Shown in pieces: positions 11,482-19,462 of a stretch of DNA of 64,000 bases (the stretch's first letter is position 1; each line of letters begins with the position of its first letter). The notes under the pieces are model-generated. The model searched no databases. It saw only the letters and a program-made list of their open reading frames with translations, and had not been told where the DNA came from. The stretch lies in assembly GCA_043228905.1 (NCBI GenBank), contig JBHGNT010000014.1, positions 15,500,001 through 15,564,000 of the forward strand. Reading direction: 5' to 3'. The position numbers and the translations under genes are program-made. Source of the DNA: Azolla caroliniana (taxonomy: Eukaryota; Polypodiophyta).

Positions 11482-11552
11482 AAAATTGAGGGACTTGAAC
11501 CCTCAACCTTGTATACCAAGCACCAAGCATACACCACTAAGCTAGGTTAGTT
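11482..11552 (-). other. tRNA-like module b in LTR1 with perfect T-arm and T4
   Basis: Minus strand: TAGCTTAGTGGTGTATGC (A box), then GGTTCAAGTCC (B box), again 54 nt apart. The T-arm is a 7-bp perfect stem (TTGAGGG/CCCTCAA) around the canonical 7-nt loop TTCAAGT. TTTT (11485-11482) follows directly, as a pol III terminator would. The acceptor and anticodon stems are weak, so it is not a normal tRNA gene. Copies at 18636-18706 and 25790-25860. Confidence 0.65.
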
Positions 11553-11633
11553 ATTTTAGAATGCATTTTCATCATTATACTTATCCCATACTATTTTCAT
11601 ACATACCCATCATTCATCACATGCAATGCATGT

Positions 11634-11655
11634 GCGCCAAATGGCGATCATGCAT
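11634..11655 (+). promoter_or_regulatory. CGCCA palindromic box shared by LTR1 and LTR2
   Basis: The box contains CGCCA AA TGGCG followed by ATCATGCAT and is identical at 14749-14770 in LTR2. It lies 87 bp upstream of the TATA box in LTR1 and 86 bp in LTR2, within otherwise diverged LTRs. A binding site is inferred. Confidence 0.55.
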
Positions 11656-11720
11656 TACATGTAACTCATGCATTGCATGCATGCCATGCTCCCATACATT
11701 ACCATATGCATGGCAACACT

Positions 11721-11728
11721 TATATAAG
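11721..11728 (+). promoter_or_regulatory. TATA box of LTR1
   Basis: TATATAAG, followed by a purine-rich stretch. Transcription would start about 30 bp downstream. Copies at 18875-18882 and 26029-26036. Confidence 0.65.
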
Positions 11729-11798
11729 GAGGGGAAAGGGAAAACAAGGGAAGGAATCAAGAGAGAGTGAGAAAATAATACAATCAATTGAAGAAGAC

Positions 11799-11858
11799 TA
11801 GCTCATTGGGTGGGTGGAGAACCTCTCGTTTCGAAGTTGAGGTCGAGGGTTCAAATCA
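11799..11858 (+). other. Sense tRNA-like module c in LTR1
   Basis: TAGCTCATTGGGTGG resembles an A box and GGTTCAAATC a B box, 60 nt apart, with an anticodon-loop-like TTTCGAA between. The T-stem does not pair well, so it is a decayed tRNA-like or SINE-like piece. It sits downstream of the TATA box, in the transcribed part. Copies at 18953-19012 and 26107-26166. Confidence 0.45.
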
Positions 11859-12260
11859 AGGGTCGGTATTGAAAAGATTCATCTTGCGATCAAGGATTGT
11901 AAAGTTGGTAAAATATTATATTTTTAATATACATCATGTTTATATCATATACTCTTGTTCTTTGAATCATACTTTGTCTCAATCTTCTTTCTAGAATCAT
12001 ACTTTGTCTCAATCTTCTTTCTAGAATCATACTTTGTCTCAATCTTCTTTCTTGAATCATATATTGTCTCTATCTTCTATCTATTCTCGTCTCGTCTCTC
12101 TCTCTCTCACACACACACATTACTCGTAACTCTTCTTCTTACTATCCTTAACCATTCTATCATCACCATACAAGCCTTATTAAAAGTTAAGTTCCTTCAA
12201 CTCCCCTTAACCTTAGTCCCCGCGACTTCGCCGCACGAACCACAACTACCCCGACACATT

Positions 12261-12273
12261 TGGTGAACCCGAC
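12261..12273 (+). other. PBS-like site after LTR1
   Basis: TGGTGAACCCGAC, two bases after the LTR end. The same site follows LTR2 at 15367. It starts with TGG as a primer-binding site should, but I could not assign the primer tRNA. Confidence 0.55.
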
Positions 12274-12308
12274 TTGAAAAAAACAAGGTGGTAACGGGGG
12301 CATCACGA

Positions 12309-14156
12309 ATGATGGATGTGATCTTGGATGCACACGACTTAGAGGAGTCGATAAGAATAGAAGGTGGTCCGAGGCTCATGATGCTTCCATTTTTAAGGAA
12401 GGCCGTCGAAATGATGTTTCATGATGATAAGGATAGAGCAGTGGAGTATCTCAAGTTGGCAAGGCAAATCGAAAGACTATATCCAAAAATTCCGGATTGG
12501 TACAAAGCGGTTCTGACGTCAAGATTTGAGCAACAACCTTTTCATGGTTTACTCAACGGTGACGATGATGAAGATGATCTAGATCGGCATAGCTGCGGTC
12601 GTGAAGAGACATGTGACGAAGAACAAGGCTTTGAAGAGAGATATCCAGATCAACATGCCTATGGTCATTACGAGGATTGTTGCAAACTCGACAAAGGAGA
12701 AACATGTGACGAAGAACGCGATCTTGAAGGGAGAGGTTATGGTTGTCATCATAAAGATCATTGCGCACTTAAGAGAAGAGAGAGATGCACTGAAGAAGGA
12801 TGTGATCGTGAAGAGACATGTGATGAAGAACATGGGCTCATGAGGGAAGATCGAGAAGGATGCGATCATAAAGACACAAGCAATGGAGAACATCGGTTCG
12901 AGGGGAATGACAAAGATACTCAAGAATGCAATCGTGAAAAGACATTTGACAAAGAACGTGGGCTTGAGGAGACAGATCAAGATCTACATGGTCATGACAA
13001 AGACAAAGATCATTACAAACTCACAAAGAGTGCTCGAGATCTACAAGGTTATGATCATGTCAAAGATTATTGTAAACACAAGAGGATAAATCAAGGTCGA
13101 GCTCTTCATGGTTGTGCTAATGAAAAAGCACTCGATGAAAGTCGTGATGGTGAGAGTAGTTGGGATCAAGAATCTCATGGTCTAAATTTTGATGACAAGT
13201 ATGATAGGTTTAATGAGAGCCATGAACAAGAGAAGAAGTTAGGAAGAGACGAAAACTTTACATTTAAACATAATGATGGTGATGATAATAATGATACGCA
13301 TGATTTAGGGCTTGAGGATAGTAAGGGAGAGTGTATTATTGATGGTGAGAGTGAGTGCCATGAGAAGAATGAGGGTTATGATAAAAAGTTATGCAGTTTT
13401 TGTGGATATGGTTATGCTAAGGGTAATGATGAGGGTGAGAGTGACGAAAAGGATTTTTGTGTTTTAGGTTGCGTTGGTTTTCTTCGTGATAGATTTTTCA
13501 CTAAATCAAATGGTGACATTCATGAGGACATCCATTATGAAAATGGAATAGGGTTTTGCGATGATGAGGATGTTCTACAAAAATATGTCCATGATAATGT
13601 GGGGTTACATAATGATCACAAGGGTATAAGTAAGGAAAATCTAGAAAATGCAATGATGGTTTGGGATGTGTTTAATGATGATGTTGGTGTTGTGAGTATG
13701 TTCAAGAAGGATGAGTTTAGGGTAAATGAGATTGAATATGACGGTTATCTCGTGATAAATGATTTGATGATTAAAGATGTAGTTAACTCCAAGGATGATT
13801 ATAATGATGATGTAAGTATAATTAACATTGAGATTGGTATCAAAGAAGATGATATGATGTTAAAATGGATGGTTATTACTTATAAAGAAGAAAGGAAAGA
13901 AGTGATTATAAGGACTACCCAAGGGAAGGAAGGGAAAGATGCATCAAGATGGTGGGATGTTCAATTAAACATAGGAGGTTGTATTGCCAACATTTCCATT
14001 GCCCATCTCAAAGAAAAAGATTGGCTAATTAGAAGAAGCACCCGGTTTTTAGATTCGTTTCGACAAGACATATCGACAACACCCCAAGAAGATCAAAGAA
14101 GAAGGTTGGGTATTGGTCTACAACAAGAAGGTGGTTCGGATCATATGTGGAGCTAG
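12309..14156 (+). CDS. Acidic Cys/His/Asp-rich repeat protein in the gag position (unit 1)
   Basis: I do not recognise the family. Translation probably starts at the double ATG at 12309; the frame is open a little further upstream but without ATG. The product is 615 residues. Residues about 1-80 are mostly helical (LPFLRKAVEMMF..., AVEYLKLARQIERLYPKIPDWY). Residues about 90-275 are five to six irregular repeats of roughly 35 residues around REETCDEE.GLEE...D.HGH.KDHCKL. The rest is Asp/Asn-rich, with a C-terminal part containing RWWDVQLNIGG and an Arg-rich end. It follows LTR1 and its PBS, where gag belongs, but has no CCHC knuckle or protease motif. It may be an unusual gag or an acquired gene. 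The copies at 19463 and 26617 look identical and open. Confidence 0.7.
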   Translation: MMDVILDAHDLEESIRIEGGPRLMMLPFLRKAVEMMFHDDKDRAVEYLKLARQIERLYPKIPDWYKAVLTSRFEQQPFHGLLNGDDDEDDLDRHSCGREETCDEEQGFEERYPDQHAYGHYEDCCKLDKGETCDEERDLEGRGYGCHHKDHCALKRRERCTEEGCDREETCDEEHGLMREDREGCDHKDTSNGEHRFEGNDKDTQECNREKTFDKERGLEETDQDLHGHDKDKDHYKLTKSARDLQGYDHVKDYCKHKRINQGRALHGCANEKALDESRDGESSWDQESHGLNFDDKYDRFNESHEQEKKLGRDENFTFKHNDGDDNNDTHDLGLEDSKGECIIDGESECHEKNEGYDKKLCSFCGYGYAKGNDEGESDEKDFCVLGCVGFLRDRFFTKSNGDIHEDIHYENGIGFCDDEDVLQKYVHDNVGLHNDHKGISKENLENAMMVWDVFNDDVGVVSMFKKDEFRVNEIEYDGYLVINDLMIKDVVNSKDDYNDDVSIINIEIGIKEDDMMLKWMVITYKEERKEVIIRTTQGKEGKDASRWWDVQLNIGGCIANISIAHLKEKDWLIRRSTRFLDSFRQDISTTPQEDQRRRLGIGLQQEGGSDHMWS

Positions 14157-14365
14157 ACAGATCAAGGTTGGCCAAACCCATTACGGGGAAAAGAGTAAAA
14201 GACCTTCAAGAAAAAACAAGGCGAGGGTTCCCGAACTCGATGATCTCAACAATGAAGATAGTAAGGCGTAACCCACAAACATGAGCGAGGTCAACGAGGA
14301 CATGGAGGAATCTCACACCGTGGCCGAAATCTCACATTCTCTTCTTAGCACGTACTAGAGGACAT

Positions 14366-14384
14366 GCGGTTTGGTGGGGGTGGA
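14366..14384 (+). other. Polypurine tract before LTR2
   Basis: GCGGTTTGGTGGGGGTGGA ends exactly where LTR2 starts (TGTTGTGAAG). The same tract precedes the 3' LTR of the related element at 42160-42178. Confidence 0.7.
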
Positions 14385-14499
14385 TGTTGTGAAGATTTTC
14401 GGCAACGGTGTGAAAATCCCATGGAACGAGGAAAATCGAGAAGGTGCAATATGCACATGTATGAAAGGGGTGATGGTTAATGTGCACATGTAATGTGTG

Positions 14500-14548
<49 letters not shown>

Positions 14549-14582
14549 ATAAGCCTAACACGTACAATGAGGTGTAAATAAG

Positions 14583-14636
14583 GGTTTTGAACCTTACACC
14601 TTCAAGATAGGAGGCAATAGACATACCATTAGACTA
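14583..14636 (-). other. tRNA-like module in LTR2
   Basis: Minus strand TAGTCTAATGGTATG (A box) and GGTTCAAAACC (B box), 54 nt apart as in LTR1. TAAGG pairs with CCTTA across the loop. Copy at 21737-21790; absent from the truncated third unit. Confidence 0.6.
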
Positions 14637-14834
14637 GGTTATTTCATTTGATAGTTATTTTTTTTCATTATACATTTCACACGAAACTGCTCGTACATGA
14701 GAGCTTAGATAAGGTACATAGTCATCATGCATCACATGTGATGCATGAGCGCCAAATGGCGATCATGCATCGCATGCATTTTATGCATGTATGCATGTAC
14801 TACACCCTCACATGCACATATGCATGGGGGCATC

Positions 14835-14842
14835 TATATAAG
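14835..14842 (+). promoter_or_regulatory. TATA box of LTR2
   Basis: TATATAAG followed by a GA-rich stretch, in the same position relative to the palindromic box as in LTR1. It would drive a pol transcript. Copy at 21989-21996. Confidence 0.65.
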
Positions 14843-15444
14843 AAGGAGAGGAAGAGAAAAAAAGGGATCGATCTATCGATTAAGAAAGTTATGTATCAAA
14901 TAAAAAATTAACAATTATAATAAAAAACCTAGTTAATCTTATTAATCTTAACAATTATGTCTTGTCTCTCGAAATTGAAGTCAAGGGTTCAAACCCGAAA
15001 TTGGAATTCAACTCTATCTATCTATCTATCTTAAACACTTCCTCAATTTTCGTTTCTCTCTCTCTCTCACTCTCAACCACATTAATGCGTCACTTCAGTT
15101 GCCTATACGTCAATCCATCGCGCCGTTGAGTCTGGTTCGGGTGCTTCTTCGACAACAAAGGACGACCAAACGATAAGCACAACTCACCCGATTCGTTCTT
15201 GCCAGTCAAAGACCTCGGTCGTCCCGTTCGACCGACCTGTAGGTGCCAAAATCCCATCATCAATCCTCCATAACCACTAGCGGATAAAGGCCCGGTGCTT
15301 GTCCGCACTTGTGACGTGCACATCCCGACGTTTGGCACGTGTGTCACGCGCCACACGACATCTATTTGGTGAACCCGACGTCCTATTGCTTCTCCACTTC
15401 CAGGGGATAGTGAAAAGGCAATCAAAGAAGCAGCCACAGAGCCA

Positions 15445-18405
15445 ATGATCAGAGACCCACGAAAGGTAGGACATGTGTTTACTCCGGAAACAATACAAGG
15501 GATGAAAATAGGAGGGGGTGACTTCCTATTACCCGCTGAAGAAAAGCAGTTCAGGGAGATGTTAAAAAGGCATGGAAAGGCGTTCGCATTCCAACCGGAG
15601 GAAATAGGGTGTGTGGATCCAGAAATTGTGGAGCCCATGGTTATATTCACTATCCCTCATATTCCATGGAACTTTAAGCCAATACCCATGCCTAGGGCTA
15701 GAATCCCTCAACTACTAGAACTTTTGAAAGAAAAGATAAGGATGGGTATCTTGGAACCATCGAACGCTCCTTACTCGAGTCGATGGTTCACTGTGTTAAA
15801 GAAAGATGGGCGACTCCGATTTATCCAAGATATGCAACCCGTGAATAAGGTAACAATCCGAAACTCGGGAGTAGGGCCAATTGTGGATGAGTTTGCTGAG
15901 ATGTTTGCAGGAAGAGCTATATATTCAATGGGAGACCTTTATTCCGGGTATGATCAATTTCAACTTGCTATCAAAAGTCGAGATATAACTTCTATCAAGA
16001 CACCTATAGGGTTAGTACGGATGTGCACCTTGCCGCAAGGAGCGACCAACTCAGTGGCGCATATGATGAATGGAATGAACAAGGTACTTCGTGATTTTAT
16101 TCCTCATATTACAATGCCTTTTCTAGATGATGTTCCAATTAAGGGATGCAAGGAGGAAGAGAAGAACGAGGAATTGGACGAAAGTGGTTGCCGTCAATTC
16201 GTTGCTGATCATATCAAGGATTGTGAGAAGGTGCTATCAAGGATGGAAGAAGTGCATTTGACCTTATCAGGGGCGAAGTCAATATTTGGGGCAAAAGAGA
16301 TATTAATAGTTGGTCATATGTGTGGCCCGTATGGGAGAAAGCCATCCCCAACCAAGGTCAATGCAATTCAAAATATGCAAGAGGAATGTACATCCATCTC
16401 AGAAGTACGAAGGTTTCTGGGGGTATGTGTTTTTTACTGTAAATGGATTCCGCATTATGCCCATTTATCTGAACCTTTATATAGACTCCTAAGAAAAGGA
16501 GAGACATTTGAATGGAGTGAAGAGCATTCAGAGGCAATGAAGAAATTGAAGTACTACTTGGCACAAGCTCCACCATTAAAGCAACCAGACTACACCCGGC
16601 CCATATATCTCACAGTAGACTCTAGTCCCATTGGAATTGGATGGGTGATAAGCCAACAAGATAGGGAAGAAAGGTATCCAGTCCGATTCGGGGCAAAGGT
16701 TCTTAGTGGTCGGCAAAGAAAATATGCACAGGTGAAAAGAGAGCTATGGGGGATAGTAACAGCTGTAAAGACAGACAGAGATTACTTAATTGGTGCTGAA
16801 GTAATAATAGAAACAGATTGTTTGCCTATTCTGGGTATCATAGCTAATTGTGATATTCCAGATCAAGCCATGTTAAGATGGTGTATCTATATTAGATCAA
16901 TCAACCCTGAAGTTCGACATATCTCTGGGAATAGAAATGCAGTAGCAGATATGTTATCAAGAGCAAGGTATGAGGAAGAGGAGATTCCAGACTCGGACGA
17001 TGAGGACAAAGAACAAACAGTCCTTACCACAAGCATTACTCAGGAAGGAGGAATGCAGTTTCTAGAAGAGGAGTATGAAGAAGAATTCAAGGAAATAGGG
17101 AAATACCTACAAACCCCTGACAAGTACAAAGGTCGATCTGGAAAAGAGTTCGCACAGTTTCGCAAGAAAGCCCATAAGTTCTTCCTGCATGAAGGATATC
17201 TATGGCGACATCCGAAAACCAAGACTGGAAACCCGCAAAGAGTAATAGGTTCTGAAGGGCAAAGAAAGGAGATAATCAAAGAGCTGCATGACAAAGAATG
17301 GGCTGGTCATCGAGGAGTGTGGGCCACTTTCAATAAGATTAAAGAACGATTTTGGTGGCCTCGATACTATGAGCAAATAAAAAAGTATGTGGAAACTTGT
17401 CCCACTTGTCAATATTATTCAAATGTAAAATTTTGTGATGAATTACACCCAACATACTCACCGGGGGTGCATTACAAGTGGATGATAGATTTGGTAACAA
17501 TGCCACTTGGAGTAGGACAAAAGAGATACTTGGTTCTTGCTAGAGAAGATCTAACAAATCAAGTGGAAGGTCGTTCATTGAGAACAAAAGGGACATTAGG
17601 AGTATGTCAATTCATCTTGGAGGACATTGTTTGTAGATATGGATGTATCGGGAAGATAGTGGCAGATAGGGGAGAACTCAATTCTGCGGAAGCTCAAGAT
17701 TTTTTCGACAAAATAGGAATTCGGCTTTCTTTGACAACGGCGTACAATCCAGAAGCTAATGGAAAGGTAGAAAGGGGACATGGGCCAATAGTCAAAGCTT
17801 TGGCAAAAGCATGTAGAGGACGGGTTAGTGATTGGCCAAAAACCTTACCCTATGCACTATGGGCTGATAGGACAACTCACAGCACTGTTACTGGATATAT
17901 GCCTGCAGAATTAATCACAGGACAGAAGCCAATAATGCCAATTGAAGAAAAGATAGCTACATGGGCTGTGTTGCCTTGGGAATCGGAAATGAGTAGGGAA
18001 GATTTACTTGCGGTTCGAATCCGACAACTTCAATCAAGGATAGAAGACATAGAAAAAGCAGCTACTAGATTGAAAGAGGCAAGAATCAAGAATAAGGACA
18101 GATTTGACAAGATGAAAAGAATACGACCAAGAAAGGTGCAAGAGGGAGATTGGGTATTAGTATATGATAATAGCCTAGATAATCAATACAGTACTATTCA
18201 AAAGTTTGCAAAAAGATGGTTTGGACCTTATGAAGTTAGGAAAATAACAGATAAAGCCACATATTTCCTCAATGAATTAGATGGGACAGAAATTCGTATC
18301 CCAATTGCAGGAAAAAGGATTAAAATATTTAAAAGGAGGGAGTCATTAGAGCCTGAATTTTATGAAGAAGTAGAAGAACTAAAAATCGGAAGAAGTGTTG
18401 GATGA
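15445..18405 (+). CDS. Gypsy-type pol without gag or protease: RT, RNase H, integrase (unit 1)
   Basis: 986 residues from ATG 15445. The frame is open upstream only back to a stop inside the PBS, so no gag or protease is fused. RT: FIQDMQPVNKVTIRN, PQGATNSVAHMMN, catalytic FLDD at 229-232 (YxDD in most families). RNase H begins at the TVDSSP motif with D392. Integrase: zinc finger H615, H622, C652, C655; catalytic D682, D741, E776 (D-X58-D-X34-E). The C-terminus has a GPYEVRKI-like module and no chromodomain. Order RT-RNaseH-integrase is that of Ty3/gypsy. It lies 80 bp after LTR2 and 38 bp before the next LTR1, so LTR2 probably drives it. The frame is intact; Gag and protease would have to come from elsewhere. 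Confidence 0.9.
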   Translation: MIRDPRKVGHVFTPETIQGMKIGGGDFLLPAEEKQFREMLKRHGKAFAFQPEEIGCVDPEIVEPMVIFTIPHIPWNFKPIPMPRARIPQLLELLKEKIRMGILEPSNAPYSSRWFTVLKKDGRLRFIQDMQPVNKVTIRNSGVGPIVDEFAEMFAGRAIYSMGDLYSGYDQFQLAIKSRDITSIKTPIGLVRMCTLPQGATNSVAHMMNGMNKVLRDFIPHITMPFLDDVPIKGCKEEEKNEELDESGCRQFVADHIKDCEKVLSRMEEVHLTLSGAKSIFGAKEILIVGHMCGPYGRKPSPTKVNAIQNMQEECTSISEVRRFLGVCVFYCKWIPHYAHLSEPLYRLLRKGETFEWSEEHSEAMKKLKYYLAQAPPLKQPDYTRPIYLTVDSSPIGIGWVISQQDREERYPVRFGAKVLSGRQRKYAQVKRELWGIVTAVKTDRDYLIGAEVIIETDCLPILGIIANCDIPDQAMLRWCIYIRSINPEVRHISGNRNAVADMLSRARYEEEEIPDSDDEDKEQTVLTTSITQEGGMQFLEEEYEEEFKEIGKYLQTPDKYKGRSGKEFAQFRKKAHKFFLHEGYLWRHPKTKTGNPQRVIGSEGQRKEIIKELHDKEWAGHRGVWATFNKIKERFWWPRYYEQIKKYVETCPTCQYYSNVKFCDELHPTYSPGVHYKWMIDLVTMPLGVGQKRYLVLAREDLTNQVEGRSLRTKGTLGVCQFILEDIVCRYGCIGKIVADRGELNSAEAQDFFDKIGIRLSLTTAYNPEANGKVERGHGPIVKALAKACRGRVSDWPKTLPYALWADRTTHSTVTGYMPAELITGQKPIMPIEEKIATWAVLPWESEMSREDLLAVRIRQLQSRIEDIEKAATRLKEARIKNKDRFDKMKRIRPRKVQEGDWVLVYDNSLDNQYSTIQKFAKRWFGPYEVRKITDKATYFLNELDGTEIRIPIAGKRIKIFKRRESLEPEFYEEVEELKIGRSVG

Positions 18406-18428
18406 ACTCTGCACAACCAATGTGCAAG

Positions 18429-18443
18429 TTCAGAGGGGGTGGG
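18429..18443 (+). other. Polypurine tract before LTR1
   Basis: GTTCAGAGGGGGTGGG region immediately before TGTCGTGAAG of LTR1 unit 2; copy before 25598. Confidence 0.7.
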
Positions 18444-19412
18444 TGTCGTGAAGAATGTGCTTCACGATATAAAAATGAGCTTAAATGTTGTATTTAATAA
18501 TATTTGAGAGACTTGAACCCACATCCTTATATACGATGTACAATGTACATACCACTAGGCTAGGCTATTTATTTGTAAAAGTGTGTAATAAATGTGCTTC
18601 ATGATATAAGAATGAAGCTATATATTGTATTAAGTAAAATTGAGGGACTTGAACCCTCAACCTTGTATACCAAGCACCAAGCATACACCACTAAGCTAGG
18701 TTAGTTATTTTAGAATGCATTTTCATCATTATACTTATCCCATACTATTTTCATACATACCCATCATTCATCACATGCAATGCATGTGCGCCAAATGGCG
18801 ATCATGCATTACATGTAACTCATGCATTGCATGCATGCCATGCTCCCATACATTACCATATGCATGGCAACACTTATATAAGGAGGGGAAAGGGAAAACA
18901 AGGGAAGGAATCAAGAGAGAGTGAGAAAATAATACAATCAATTGAAGAAGACTAGCTCATTGGGTGGGTGGAGAACCTCTCGTTTCGAAGTTGAGGTCGA
19001 GGGTTCAAATCAAGGGTCGGTATTGAAAAGATTCATCTTGCGATCAAGGATTGTAAAGTTGGTAAAATATTATATTTTTAATATACATCATGTTTATATC
19101 ATATACTCTTGTTCTTTGAATCATACTTTGTCTCAATCTTCTTTCTAGAATCATACTTTGTCTCAATCTTCTTTCTAGAATCATACTTTGTCTCAATCTT
19201 CTTTCTTGAATCATATATTGTCTCTATCTTCTATCTATTCTCGTCTCGTCTCTCTCTCTCTCACACACACACATTACTCGTAACTCTTCTTCTTACTATC
19301 CTTAACCATTCTATCATCACCATACAAGCCTTATTAAAAGTTAAGTTCCTTCAACTCCCCTTAACCTTAGTCCCCGCGACTTCGCCGCACGAACCACAAC
19401 TACCCCGACACA
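18444..19412 (+). repeat. LTR1, unit 2
   Basis: Second copy, 7154 bp after the first. It serves both as 3' LTR of the first unit and 5' LTR of the second. No difference from unit 1 was seen in the stretches compared. Confidence 0.88.
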
Positions 19413-19462
19413 TTTGGTGAACCCGACTTGAAAAAAACAAGGTGGTAACGGGGGCATCACGA

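Larger units (their letters stand above)
11290..12258 (+). repeat. LTR1, unit 1
   Basis: About 969 bp, starting TGTCGTGAAG and ending CGACACA before a PBS-like site. Its first 250 bp are two diverged copies (period 137 bp, starting near 11301 and 11438) of a block holding an antisense tRNA-like module. It then has a palindromic box at 11634-11655, TATATAAG at 11721-11728, a sense tRNA-like stretch at 11799-11858, three copies of a TTTGTCTCAATCTTCTTTCT repeat near 11960-12060, and a CT/CA-rich end. The polypurine tract in front of the next copy confirms the left border. Confidence 0.85.
14385..15364 (+). repeat. LTR2, unit 1 (diverged internal LTR)
   Basis: About 980 bp, starting TGTTGTGAAG and ending before TTTGGTGAACCCGACG. 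It has the same layout as LTR1 (antisense tRNA-like module, ATGCAT-rich tract, palindromic box, TATA box, sense B-box-like GGTTCAAACCC near 14990) but is clearly different in sequence and has a (CA)n run at 14503-14543. It lies between ORF615 and pol, where a standard retrotransposon has no LTR. Confidence 0.8.

Noticed and set aside
11482-11552. Ordinary nuclear tRNA gene
   Set aside because: A and B boxes and the T-arm are present, but the acceptor and anticodon stems do not pair well and no clear anticodon can be assigned, so I call it tRNA-like only.
12579-12980. 133-codon hydrophobic-looking minus frame opposite ORF615 (repeated at 19733 and 26887)
   Set aside because: It is the reverse complement of the acidic Asp/Glu/His repeat region, whose codons read as Phe/Leu/Ile/Ser on the other strand; no independent support.
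15090-15650. 186-codon minus frame spanning the end of LTR2 and the pol start (also 22244)
   Set aside because: Crosses the PBS and pol start, with no resemblance to a known family; treated as chance opening.
15445-18405. Endogenous pararetrovirus (caulimovirid) pol
   Set aside because: A full integrase with zinc finger and D-D-E triad follows the RNase H, and LTRs flank the unit; pararetroviruses lack both.
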